Assembly (NCBI GenBank): GCA_964638635.1
Contig: CAZXAQ010000013.1
Span: forward strand, 1 to 64,000
Reading direction: 5' to 3'
DNA from: SZUA-430 sp964638635
Lineage (GTDB): Bacteria > Pseudomonadota > Alphaproteobacteria > Micropepsales > Micropepsaceae
DNA: 64,000 nt
The translations under genes and the position numbers were made by a program. The first letter of the stretch is position 1, and every line of letters starts with the position of its first letter. Shown here in pieces: positions 16,282 through 24,009 of this stretch. A model generated the notes under the pieces. The model did no database searches. It was not told where the DNA came from and saw only the letters and a program-made list of their open reading frames with translations.

Positions 16282-16833
16282 ATGCTTCGGACCGAACGGC
16301 TTGTCCTGCGCCGCTGGCGCGAGGCGGATTTGGCGCCGTTTGCGGCGATGAATGCTGACCCGGCGACCATGCGTTTCATGCCGGGGGTCATGACGGCGGA
16401 GGAGACTCGGGCACAGGTCGGGCGGTTTGAGGAGCATCACCGGGCGCATGGGTTCGGGGTGTGGGCGGTGGAGTTGCCGGGGGTGGCGCCGCTGATCGGG
16501 TATGTCGGATTGCAGCACGTAGGATTCGAAGCACCGTTCACGCCGGCCGTCGAGATCGGGTGGCGGCTGGCGCCAGCCTATTGGGGCAAAGGGTATGCGA
16601 CGGAAGGCGCGAAAGCGGCGCTTCGAATCGGGTTCGAAGATTTGAATCTCGATCAAATCGTGTCGTTCACGGTCATGGCGAACAAGCCGTCATGGTCGGT
16701 GATGGAGCGGCTCGGCATGACGCGGAACCCGGCTGAGGACTTCGATCATCCGCGGTTGCCGGTGGGGCATGCGCTGCGGCGGCATATTCTCTACCGGATG
16801 AGGCTGGCGTCTTATCGTTCTATCTCACCTTAA
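16282..16833 (+). CDS. GNAT-family N-acetyltransferase (RimJ/RimL type)
   Basis: 183 residues with the classic RimJ/RimL opening MLRTERLVLRRWREADLAPF, then MNADPATMRFMPGVMTAEET, and the acetyl-CoA loop VEIGWRLAPAYWGKGYATEG with ALRIGFEDLNLDQIVSFTVM. These enzymes acetylate protein N-termini, antibiotics or small amines; the substrate is not evident here. The start at 16282 is 7 nt after the upstream secreted protein's stop. The stop overlaps by 4 nt the stop of the convergent gene on the minus strand. Confidence 0.85.
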   Translation: MLRTERLVLRRWREADLAPFAAMNADPATMRFMPGVMTAEETRAQVGRFEEHHRAHGFGVWAVELPGVAPLIGYVGLQHVGFEAPFTPAVEIGWRLAPAYWGKGYATEGAKAALRIGFEDLNLDQIVSFTVMANKPSWSVMERLGMTRNPAEDFDHPRLPVGHALRRHILYRMRLASYRSISP

Positions 16834-17396
16834 CGAGGCGTCTTCTCGCCTGTGGTCGCCGGTGCCTGGGCGTTCGTATCGATGTCGCCGAGCATCTTCA
16901 GCCAAGCCTGATGCAGATCGATCCCGGGCGACAAAGGGCGGCCTCTGATCAATCCCTTTTCGACTTCTTCGACGTGGCGCGCATCCAACCCGGATGCCAC
17001 CAACATCCAAAGCGCTCGCACCGCAGGCACCGCGAAGAAGTTGCTGCTCGCGACCTGCGTGCGTTCGAGCGTTTCGCGGTCAAGCAGCCCCATTTTGTGC
17101 TGCCACAGTTCCTCCTCATAGTTGAGATCCGTCATCCCCATCAGCGTGTGCAAGATGCGTAGCTCTTCGGGTGAGATTGATTCGGGCCTGTGCGTGACCT
17201 TGGCGCTGAGCGAAACTACGTTTGGTTGAGCCATCAGCGCGAAGACACTCATAACTCGATCGGTGCGCGCTTGGTGTATGGCCGCGCGCTGGGTTTTGTC
17301 GGATTGGCGCAGTTGCACACCGACGAAGATCAGCGACGCGACGATCGCGATAGCGGCGATGATCTGACTGATGAAGTATGCGTCCTCGAGGTTCAT
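16830..17396 (-). CDS. Hypothetical membrane-anchored protein
   Basis: 188 residues with one N-terminal transmembrane helix (FISQIIAAIAIVASLIFVGV, residues 8-27) followed by a soluble helical domain: VQLRQSDKTQRAAIHQARTD, LYEE-type acidic helices (MTDLNYEEELWQHKMGLLD), and FFAVPAVRALWMLVASGLDA. This pattern (YFISQIIAAIAI.. then QLR.. and a helical body) recurs in uncharacterised alphaproteobacterial proteins. Function unknown. It follows the GNAT gene at 17419-17937 on the same strand by 22 nt, so they may be co-transcribed. Confidence 0.65.
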   Translation of the reverse strand: MNLEDAYFISQIIAAIAIVASLIFVGVQLRQSDKTQRAAIHQARTDRVMSVFALMAQPNVVSLSAKVTHRPESISPEELRILHTLMGMTDLNYEEELWQHKMGLLDRETLERTQVASSNFFAVPAVRALWMLVASGLDARHVEEVEKGLIRGRPLSPGIDLHQAWLKMLGDIDTNAQAPATTGEKTPR

Positions 17397-17418
17397 GATG
17401 TGCCCTCACCAATTTTCG

Positions 17419-17937
17419 CTAGGCTAGACGTTTCGTGAGCACCACGAAATGGAAGTCGGTGCGCTTCGCGCCGGGTTCGCGGTCGAAGGGGAAGGGTTTG
17501 GTGCCGGTCTTCGTGTAGCCGCGGCGTTCGTAGTAGGCGATGAGGTCTTCGCGGATCGAGATCACCGTCATCGCCACGCGGGGGCAGTGCCAGAGGTTGC
17601 GGATTTGCTGCTCGGCGTGGGCGAGGATTTGTTTGCCGTGGCCGCCGCCTTGGAGCGCGGGCGTAACCGCGAACATGCCGAAATAGCCTTGGCCCTCTTC
17701 ATTCTTGATCAGCGCGCAGCCGACGAGCGTTGCGCCCTCGAACGCCATGATGAAGCGGGCGTTCGGGTCGGCGATGTGTCGCTCGATCTCGGCGACCGAC
17801 GTGCGGTTGCCTTCGATCAGATGGGCCTCGGTCGTCCAACCGCGGCGGCTTTCGTCGCCGCGGTAGCCGCTTTCGATCAGGGCTGCGATCGCCGGCGCGT
17901 CCTTGGCACCGGCGAAACGGAACGTGAGTGGGCTCAC
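17419..17937 (-). CDS. GNAT-family N-acetyltransferase coupled to rplS
   Basis: 172 residues: FRFAGAKDAPAIAALIESGY, the acetyl-CoA loop GMFAVTPALQGGGHGKQILA, and IREDLIAYYERRGYTKTGTK, the standard GNAT order. The start is GTG at 17937, whose bases form GTGA with the rplS stop, so translation is probably coupled to ribosomal protein L19 synthesis. That position hints at a role near the ribosome but is not proof; GNATs are often passengers at operon ends. Substrate unknown. Confidence 0.82.
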   Translation of the reverse strand: MSPLTFRFAGAKDAPAIAALIESGYRGDESRRGWTTEAHLIEGNRTSVAEIERHIADPNARFIMAFEGATLVGCALIKNEEGQGYFGMFAVTPALQGGGHGKQILAHAEQQIRNLWHCPRVAMTVISIREDLIAYYERRGYTKTGTKPFPFDREPGAKRTDFHFVVLTKRLA

Positions 17938-18356
17938 TCGGCGGCGTCTGCCTCGGCGGCGCCGCGGTCTTTATCCTGACGCTCGACGATGCGGGCTTTC
18001 TTACCCGTGAGGCCCTTGAGGTAATAGAGCTTCGCGCGGCGGACGCGGCCGCGGCGGAGCACTTCGACCGAGTCGACGAGTGGGCTGTGAACCGGGAACA
18101 CGCGCTCCACGCCTTCGCCGTAGCTGATCTTGCGGACGGTGAAGTTCTCGTTCAGGCCTTGGCCTTGGCGGGCGATGACGACGCCTTCGAAGCCTTGAAG
18201 ACGCTCGCGGCGCTTCGTCTGCTTCGTCTTTTCGTCGAAGGATTCTTCGACGACCTTGACGTTGACCTTGACGGTGTCGCCCGGATCGAAATCGACCTTC
18301 TTCTTTTTCGAGAGCGCTTTGACTTGTTCGGCTTCCAGCGTTTGCAGGAGATTCAT
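17934..18356 (-). CDS. rplS: 50S ribosomal protein L19
   Basis: 140 residues: MNLLQTLEAEQVKALSKKKK, FDPGDTVKVNVKVVEESFDE, RRERLQGFEGVVIARQGQGL, FTVRKISYGEGVERVFPVHS, and RRGRVRRAKLYYLKGLTGKK, the full L19 core. A ~25-residue acidic C-terminal tail extends beyond the E. coli length, as is common in alphaproteobacteria. It sits at the 30S-50S interface. It is the last ribosomal gene of ffh-rpsP-rimM-trmD-rplS, 22 nt after trmD. Confidence 0.96.
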   Translation of the reverse strand: MNLLQTLEAEQVKALSKKKKVDFDPGDTVKVNVKVVEESFDEKTKQTKRRERLQGFEGVVIARQGQGLNENFTVRKISYGEGVERVFPVHSPLVDSVEVLRRGRVRRAKLYYLKGLTGKKARIVERQDKDRGAAEADAAE

Positions 18357-18378
18357 GGGATTGGTCCTTTCGTAAGCT

Positions 18379-19083
18379 CTAGTGTTTCGTTTGTGCCGCC
18401 CGCGTGTGGGCGTCCCACAAGTCGGGGCGGCGGGATTTCGTGAGGTCGAGCGACTGCTGGCGGCGCCACTCGGCGATTTTCTTGTGATGACCAGACGTCA
18501 GCACCGCGGGGATGTCGCGGCCTTCCCAGGTTTGGGGGCGCGTGTAATGCGGGTATTCGAGGAGGCCGTTCTCGAAGCTTTCTTCCTCGAGCGACGCGTC
18601 GGCGCCGACAACGCCCGGCAGCAGGCGCACGACCGCATCGATCAACGTCATCGCCGCGAGTTCGCCGCCCGAGAGCACGTAATCGCCGATCGAGATTTCT
18701 TCGAGCGCGCGGGCGTCGATCACGCGCTGGTCGACGCCTTCGAAGCGGCCGCAGATCAGGACGACGCCGGGGCCTTGGGCGAGCTCGTGGGCGCGGGCCT
18801 GGGTGAGCTGCTTTCCGCGTGGCGAGAGCAGGATCAACGGGCGATCATTGCGCGCGACGCTGTCGATCGCCGCGCCCAGGATATCGGCGCGCATCACCAT
18901 GCCGGGGCCACCGCCGGCCGGCGTGTCGTCGACCGCGCCGTAGCGGGTGGTCGCGAACTTGCGGATGTCGATCGTTTCCAGCGACCAACGCTTGTCGGCG
19001 AGCGCCTTGCCGCTCAGCGAGTGGCCGAGCGGGCCCGGGAACATTTCCGGCAGCACGGTCAGGACGGTGGCGGCCCAGGTCAT
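18379..19083 (-). CDS. trmD: tRNA (guanine-N1-)-methyltransferase
   Basis: 234 residues, a SPOUT-fold enzyme that makes m1G37 in tRNAs. Landmarks: LTVLPEMFPGPLGHSLSGKA, DDTPAGGGPGMVMRADILGA, LLSPRGKQLTQARAHELAQG, the knot region VVLICGRFEGVDQRVIDARA and IGDYVLSGGELAAMTLIDAV, and VLTSGHHKKIAEWRRQQSLD near the C-terminus with the catalytic Asp region. Start at 19083 overlaps the rimM stop by 4 nt, so the two are coupled. Confidence 0.96.
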   Translation of the reverse strand: MTWAATVLTVLPEMFPGPLGHSLSGKALADKRWSLETIDIRKFATTRYGAVDDTPAGGGPGMVMRADILGAAIDSVARNDRPLILLSPRGKQLTQARAHELAQGPGVVLICGRFEGVDQRVIDARALEEISIGDYVLSGGELAAMTLIDAVVRLLPGVVGADASLEEESFENGLLEYPHYTRPQTWEGRDIPAVLTSGHHKKIAEWRRQQSLDLTKSRRPDLWDAHTRAAQTKH

Positions 19084-19610
19084 GGCGCGGCCCCCTGATC
19101 GTCGGCGGTCAAGACGGCGAGGCCCGTTTCCGAGAGGACGATCTTGCCCGCTTCGATGTCGACTTTCGGCACCATGCTGTTCGCGAAGGGCACGAACGCC
19201 CTTGCGCCCGTCGTGCGCTTGATCTCGAGCAGTTCGCCCGCGCCGAAGTTTTGGCAGCCGAGCGCTTCGCCGACCTTGTCGCCGCCTTCATCGAAGACGG
19301 GGAGGCCGACGAGGTCGGCTTCGTAGTATTCGCCGTCGTCGGTTTCCGGCAGGTCGTCGCGGTCGATTTTCAACTCAAGGCCTTTCAGCGTTTCGGCGAG
19401 AGTGCGGTCGGCGACGCCTTTGATGCCCGCGATCACCAGGTCGCCCTGCAGACGCGCGTTCGTCAGGCGGAACAGGCGGCCGTCGCCCGTCGCCACCGGT
19501 CCATAGGACGCGATGTCGAGCGGGTCGGTGGTGAAGCTTTTGATCTTCACCTCGCCCTTCAATCCGTGCGGGCCGATGATGCGGCCTAAGAGGATTTGTC
19601 GTTCTGCCAT
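19080..19610 (-). CDS. rimM: 16S rRNA processing protein RimM
   Basis: 176 residues: an N-terminal RimM beta-barrel (ILLGRIIGPHGLKGEVKIKS, LQGDLVIAGIKGVADRTLAE) and a C-terminal PRC barrel (YYEADLVGLPVFDEGGDKVG, FVPFANSMVPKVDIEAGKIV). It binds ribosomal protein S19 and assists maturation of the 30S head. It is in the usual operon place between rpsP and trmD. The 54-nt gap from rpsP holds a palindrome (19637-19659). Confidence 0.95.
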   Translation of the reverse strand: MAERQILLGRIIGPHGLKGEVKIKSFTTDPLDIASYGPVATGDGRLFRLTNARLQGDLVIAGIKGVADRTLAETLKGLELKIDRDDLPETDDGEYYEADLVGLPVFDEGGDKVGEALGCQNFGAGELLEIKRTTGARAFVPFANSMVPKVDIEAGKIVLSETGLAVLTADDQGAAP

Positions 19611-19636
19611 GACACGAGCGCTCGCGCTGTCTCAAA

Positions 19637-19659
19637 GAGCGGGCGGGACGCCCGCGCTC
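19637..19659. repeat. Palindromic element in the rpsP-rimM gap
   Basis: GAGCGGGCG (19637-19645) pairs with CGCCCGCGCTC (19649-19659) around GGA, leaving a two-base bulge: a nine-pair GC-rich stem. There is no T-run, so it is not a classic terminator. It resembles short GC-rich dispersed palindromes (REP-like) and could set the relative level of rpsP and rimM in the mRNA. Only one copy is seen in this window. Confidence 0.45.
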
Positions 19660-19664
19660 CCAGA

Positions 19665-20012
19665 CTACGCTGCGGCCTCTTCGCCTTTCTTCTCGGCGGC
19701 GAGGCGTTCTTGCGCCTTCTTGCGCGGGGCCGACTTGCTCGGGTCGTTGAACTGCGTCTTCTTCTTCGCGAGGCCGACGTCGGCCAGGAAGCGCTCGATG
19801 CGGTCCGACGGCTGCGCGCCTTGGCCGAGCCAATACTTCGCGCGATCGAGGTCGAGCTTGATGCGGTCCGCGTGGCCCTTCGCGAGCAGCGGGTTGTAGT
19901 GGCCGATGCGCTCGATGAAGCGGCCGTCGCGCGGGGAGCGCGCGTCGGCGATCACGATCTTATAGAACGGGCGCTTCTTCGTGCCGCCGCGTGACATTCT
20001 GATTTTCAGCAT
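19665..20012 (-). CDS. rpsP: 30S ribosomal protein S16
   Basis: 115 residues: MLKIRMSRGGTKKRPFYKIV, ADARSPRDGRFIERIGHYNP, DRAKYWLGQGAQPSDRIERF, then an Ala/Lys/Glu-rich tail longer than in E. coli S16, as usual in alphaproteobacteria. It is an early assembly protein of the 30S body. AAGGAA lies upstream of the ATG at 20012. It is 29 nt downstream of ffh in the conserved operon. Confidence 0.96.
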   Translation of the reverse strand: MLKIRMSRGGTKKRPFYKIVIADARSPRDGRFIERIGHYNPLLAKGHADRIKLDLDRAKYWLGQGAQPSDRIERFLADVGLAKKKTQFNDPSKSAPRKKAQERLAAEKKGEEAAA

Positions 20013-20041
20013 TCTAAGTTCCTTCTTTCAATCCAAACCAA

Positions 20042-21481
20042 TCAACGCTTTCCGCCGAAACCCGGCGGCAATTTGAAACCTGGAGGCAATTGCATGCCGC
20101 CGCCGCCGAGACCCGGCAGGCCGCCGCCACCGGGCGGCATTTGCGGGGTGCGGCCGCCGAACAGCGCGCTCATCAAGCCTTTGCCTTTGCCCATCTTCTT
20201 CATCACATCCGCCATCGCGCGGTGCATCTTCATGAGCTTGTTCACTTCGGAGACGTCGACGCCCGAGCCCTTCGCGATGCGCTTGCGGCGCGAGCCGTTC
20301 AGCACGTCGGGGTTCGAGCGCTCTTCTTTCGTCATCGAGCAGATGATCGCCTCTTGGCGCTTCAACATGGTGTCGTCCATGCCGGCGGCGGCGAGTTGAT
20401 CCTTCGCTTTCGCGACGCCCGGCAGCATGCCCATGATGCCCTGCATGCCGCCCATGCGGCGCATTTGGCGGAGCTGTTCGGCGAGGTCGTCGAGGTCGAA
20501 CTGGCCCTTCGCCATCTTCTTGGCGAGCGCTTCGGCCTTTTCCTGATCGACGGTTTCGGCGGCCTTCTCGACCAGGCTGACGACGTCGCCTTGGCCCAAG
20601 ATGCGGCCCGCGATGCGGCGGGGGTGGAAGTCTTCGAGCGCGTCGATCTTTTCGCCGGTGCCGAGCAGCTTGATCGGCGCGCCGGTGATCGCGCGCATGG
20701 AGAGCGCCGCACCGCCGCGGCCGTCGCCGTCGATGCGGGTCAAGACGATGCCGGAGATGCCGATGCGTTCTTTGAACGTCTTCGCGACGTTGATCGCGTC
20801 TTGGCCGGAGAGGCTGTCGGCGACGAGCAGGGTTTCGACCGGTTGCGAGAGGTCGCGGATCTGCGCGATCTCGGCCATCAGCGCTTCGTCGATGTGCAGG
20901 CGGCCGGCGGTGTCGAGGATCAGAACGTCGTAGCCTGAGAGCTTCGCGGCTTGCAGCGCGCGGCGGGCGATGTCGGCGGGGGTTTGGCCGGCGATGATGG
21001 GGAGCGTCGCCACGCCCGTTTGTTCGCCGAGGACCTTCAGCTGCTCCTGCGCGGCGGGGCGGCGCGTGTCGAGCGAAGCGAGCAGAACCTTCTTCTTGTC
21101 GCGGTTCGTGAGGCGGAGCGCGATCTTGGCCGTCGTCGTGGTTTTGCCCGAACCCTGCAAGCCGATCATCATGATGACGGCGGGGGGCACGGCGTCGAGC
21201 GCGAGGCTCGCGTTTTCTTCACCTAGCGTTTCGACCAGGACGTCGTGCACGATCTTGACGATCTGCTGACCCGGCGTGACGGAGCGGAGCACGTCGGCGC
21301 CAATTGCCTTCTCGCGGACCTTGGCGAGGAAGTCTTTGATGACCGGGAGCGAGACGTCGGCTTCGATGAGCGCCAGACGCACTTCGCGCAGCGCGGCATC
21401 GACGTCGCCCTCAGTCAGCGCACCGCGCCCCTTGAGGCCGTCGAACACCGACGACAAGCGATTGGTCAGAGCTTCAAACAT
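20042..21481 (-). CDS. ffh: Signal recognition particle protein (SRP54)
   Basis: 479 residues. N domain (MFEALTNRLSSVFDGLKGRG), G domain with the P-loop GLQGSGKTTTTAKIALRL, DTRRPAAQEQLKVL, DTAGRLHIDEALMAEI and TRIDGDGRGGAALSMRAITG, then a Met-rich M domain (RRMGGMQGIMGMLPGVAKAK, Gly/Pro/Met-rich C-terminus) that binds signal peptides and 4.5S RNA. It targets inner-membrane proteins to FtsY, which is also in the window. I chose ATG 21481; the longer ORF adds 34 unrelated residues. It heads the ffh-rpsP-rimM-trmD-rplS operon. Confidence 0.96.
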   Translation of the reverse strand: MFEALTNRLSSVFDGLKGRGALTEGDVDAALREVRLALIEADVSLPVIKDFLAKVREKAIGADVLRSVTPGQQIVKIVHDVLVETLGEENASLALDAVPPAVIMMIGLQGSGKTTTTAKIALRLTNRDKKKVLLASLDTRRPAAQEQLKVLGEQTGVATLPIIAGQTPADIARRALQAAKLSGYDVLILDTAGRLHIDEALMAEIAQIRDLSQPVETLLVADSLSGQDAINVAKTFKERIGISGIVLTRIDGDGRGGAALSMRAITGAPIKLLGTGEKIDALEDFHPRRIAGRILGQGDVVSLVEKAAETVDQEKAEALAKKMAKGQFDLDDLAEQLRQMRRMGGMQGIMGMLPGVAKAKDQLAAAGMDDTMLKRQEAIICSMTKEERSNPDVLNGSRRKRIAKGSGVDVSEVNKLMKMHRAMADVMKKMGKGKGLMSALFGGRTPQMPPGGGGLPGLGGGGMQLPPGFKLPPGFGGKR

Positions 21482-21609
21482 CCACGCCCGTTTCACGCGT
21501 TTGGCCAAATGCCTATCGCGCCCGCGGGCGCAACGCGCTGGCGGACGTTGACCTCGGGGCCTGTCCCCAAGGCGGATCGGCATTCAGACGATCCAGGAAA
21601 TCGGCGCGG

Positions 21610-21638
21610 AACCTAGGGTTTTACACAAGGGGAGTCAA
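21610..21638 (-). promoter_or_regulatory. Predicted promoter of the ffh operon
   Basis: On the minus strand TTGACT (21633-21638) and TAGGTT (21610-21615) are separated by exactly 17 bp. This gives a leader of about 120 nt before the ffh ATG; that leader includes a small GGGG/CCCC hairpin at 21556-21568. The -35 is close to consensus, the -10 is mediocre. Confidence 0.5.
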
Positions 21639-21662
21639 TGCGGGCGGATGCGGCCTTGTTTC

Positions 21663-21686
21663 ACGCCAAGACGCCAAGACGCTAAG
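21663..21686. repeat. Three tandem ACGCCAAG octamers
   Basis: ACGCCAAG, ACGCCAAG and ACGCTAAG follow each other without spacers (21663, 21671, 21679). They lie between the ffh promoter and the stop of the S9 peptidase-like gene. No inverted partner is present in this 230-bp gap. The unit resembles the CGCGAAG and CGAAG units of the two inverted-repeat elements at 11672 and 33433, so it may be a solo arm or a remnant of the same class. Confidence 0.5.
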
Positions 21687-21710
21687 GATTTCGGGGCTTG
21701 CCGCGGGTTC

Positions 21711-23789
21711 TTAGTCCATCAACTGCTGGCGGAAGTAGGTGAACGTCAGCGCCAGTTGTTCGGCGCGGGTGGCGCTCGTGTCGAGTGTTTCGAAGTAGAG
21801 CGTGGGTTGGCCCATGGCTCCGAGTTTGGCGGCCATCTTGCGGGCGTGAGCAGGGTGAATGCGTTCGTCGCGCGTCGCGGTCAGAAAGAAGGCGCGTGGA
21901 TAACTCACGCCAGGGCGCACGTTTTGATATGGCGACCAACGGGTGATCAGCGCGCGCTGGCGCGGGTCGTCCGGGTTGCCGTATTCGGCGATCCAGTTCG
22001 TGCCGGCGGAGGAGAGGCGCTTGTAGCGCAGCATGTCGGTCAGCGGGAGCTGCGCCGAGACGGCGTTGAACAGATCGGGGTATTGGACGAACGCGCCGGA
22101 TGCCAAGAGGCCGCCGTGCGAGGAGCCGATGACGCCAAGGCGGCGCGGCGAGGTGAAGCCCCGGGCGATCATGTCGCGCGCGACCGCCGCGAGGTCGTCG
22201 AAGTTGTTTTGACGGCGGTCGCCCGTCGCCGCTTCGTGCCAGCCGGGTCCGAACTCGCCGCCGCCGCGGACGTTCGCGACGGCGTAGGCGCCGCCTTCCT
22301 CGAGCCAGAGCTTGCCGGCGCTCGACCAGTACCAAGGCGTGGTCGAGACTTGGAACCCGCCATAGGCATAGAGAAGCGTCGGCGTCTTGCCGTTGTTGCG
22401 CGTACCTTCGCGGCGCACGAAGAAGTATGGGATGCGCGTGCCGTCAGCCGAGACGGCTTCGTATTGGGCGACGGTAATGTCGGTGGCGTCGAAGCGTTCG
22501 GGGAGCTGCTTTAGGACTTTCGGATCCTTGCCCTTGCTTGCGATGTAAAGGCGGTCGGGCGTGACGAAGCTTTCGTATTTGATCAGCACTTCGGCATCGG
22601 CGGGACTTGCGCTCACCACTTCCGCGCTGCCGTTGTCTGGCAGCGTCATCCGGCGCCAGAACCATTGGCGGCCGTCGTAGCTCACCTCGTGCACACGGCC
22701 CCTCACGTTGTCGAGCAGCGAGAGGTAGACGGCGTCGCGGCCAAGTTTCACGTCGGCGATCGCGACGCGCGGCTCGGGCGTGAAGAGCGACTTTACCGTC
22801 GGGATGACCCCACCATTCGCGATGTATTCGTCGAGCGAGAAGCCAACCAAGGCGCCTTGGTCGATCGTCGTGCCGCCCACAGTCCAGTCCCGCATCACGT
22901 GGAAGAGGAGTTGGCGGCTGTGAAGCCCTTTGAAGTCGAGCGTGCGCGGAACCGTGATGCGGGTGACGCGCGAGTTCGCATCGACGTAGAAGACTTCGCT
23001 GTCCGAGCGCGCGAGGCTGCGCACGACGAAAATTTCCGCGTTGCCCTTTTGGTCGAAATAAACGACCGGGCGAACGGCGATGTCGGTCGCCTTGCCTTCA
23101 TAGATCGTCTTCGCCTCTGCGATCGGCTCGCCGCGGTTCCAGAGTTTGACGACGCGCGCGTAACCGGACGACGTCAGCGCCCCTTTGCCCCAATTCGTCG
23201 CGACGACAACGGTGTTGAGATCGACCCAGGAGATGTCGGTTTTGCCGATGCCGACATCAAATCCGTTGCGCACAAACGACTTCGTGGCCGTGTCAAACTC
23301 GCGCACGACAGTTGTGTCGCCGCCGTTGCGGGCGAGGCGTATGAGACAGCGCGTGAACGTAGGCGCGAGGCACTCAGCGCCGCGCCAGGTCCAGTCGTGA
23401 CCCTGGGTTGCGGCCAGTGCATCGAGGTCGATGAGCGTTTCCCAGGTTGGGTCGCTGTCGCGGTAGTCGTCAAGGCGCGTCCGGCGCCACAGCCCGCGCG
23501 GGTGGCGCTCATCCTGCCAGAAATTGTGAACCCAGCCTGCGGCCAGGCTGCCGTACGGGATGCGGTCCTTGGCGCCGACGATGGCGGCAGCGGCCGCTAG
23601 TGTTTCCCGGTAGTCTTCATCGTTGCGGAGCGAGTTCAGCGTGAGTGCATTCTGGGCCCGGACCCATTTGAGCGCGCGCTGACTTGACGTGTCTTCAAGC
23701 CAAAGGAACGGGTCCTCACTGCTTGCAAAGGCGCCCAAACAGGCAAAGAGCGATAGAAGCGCTCCCGCACACGCGGCCAGCAGACGCAT
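21711..23789 (-). CDS. S9 prolyl-oligopeptidase-family protein, possibly lacking the catalytic His
   Basis: 692 residues with a signal peptide (MRLLAACAGALLSLFACLGA) followed by DPFLWLEDTSSQRALKWVRA, the usual opening of POP-type S9A proteins, a seven-bladed propeller region (residues ~70-400) and the alpha/beta hydrolase domain. Nucleophile Ser about 557 in GVIGSSHGGLLASG and Asp about 641 in TATRDERIHPAHA are present. The expected His segment near the C-terminus reads YFETLDTSATRAEQLAL, with no His. The start at 23789 is placed at the signal peptide; the longer ORF adds 24 residues. Predicted periplasmic. Either another His serves or it is a pseudo-peptidase. Confidence 0.8.
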   Translation of the reverse strand: MRLLAACAGALLSLFACLGAFASSEDPFLWLEDTSSQRALKWVRAQNALTLNSLRNDEDYRETLAAAAAIVGAKDRIPYGSLAAGWVHNFWQDERHPRGLWRRTRLDDYRDSDPTWETLIDLDALAATQGHDWTWRGAECLAPTFTRCLIRLARNGGDTTVVREFDTATKSFVRNGFDVGIGKTDISWVDLNTVVVATNWGKGALTSSGYARVVKLWNRGEPIAEAKTIYEGKATDIAVRPVVYFDQKGNAEIFVVRSLARSDSEVFYVDANSRVTRITVPRTLDFKGLHSRQLLFHVMRDWTVGGTTIDQGALVGFSLDEYIANGGVIPTVKSLFTPEPRVAIADVKLGRDAVYLSLLDNVRGRVHEVSYDGRQWFWRRMTLPDNGSAEVVSASPADAEVLIKYESFVTPDRLYIASKGKDPKVLKQLPERFDATDITVAQYEAVSADGTRIPYFFVRREGTRNNGKTPTLLYAYGGFQVSTTPWYWSSAGKLWLEEGGAYAVANVRGGGEFGPGWHEAATGDRRQNNFDDLAAVARDMIARGFTSPRRLGVIGSSHGGLLASGAFVQYPDLFNAVSAQLPLTDMLRYKRLSSAGTNWIAEYGNPDDPRQRALITRWSPYQNVRPGVSYPRAFFLTATRDERIHPAHARKMAAKLGAMGQPTLYFETLDTSATRAEQLALTFTYFRQQLMD

Positions 23790-23995
23790 CAGGCACACCT
23801 CAGAAACCTGCGTTCGAACCCAGACTGTGCCCCGCCCCCGCGCGCGACTCGTCTCTAACACGCGATGTTAACGTTCGCACCACGCGTTGGTGACGGGAGA
23901 CGGGGAAAATTTTCCCTTGGTCTGAGACGTTCGGCCGCCAGCGCTTTCGCAAAAGTAGTGCGCATCGGGTCTCGCCAGTTGTGGGCGCGAGCGCC

Positions 23996-24001
23996 TATAT
24001 A
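23996..24001 (+). promoter_or_regulatory. -10-like element directly before dapF (possible leaderless start)
   Basis: TATATA at 23996-24001 (or TATAAG at 23998-24003) ends 6-8 nt before the dapF ATG at 24010. Transcription would begin at or within a few bases of the ATG. No Shine-Dalgarno precedes the ATG, which fits a leaderless mRNA. A clear -35 is not visible at 17 nt. Confidence 0.4.
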
Positions 24002-24009
24002 AGCGTCCC

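Noticed and set aside
21556..21568. GGGG/CCCC hairpin near ffh as a 4.5S RNA gene
   Set aside because: The stem is only 4 bp and the conserved SRP RNA tetraloop and internal-loop sequences are absent.
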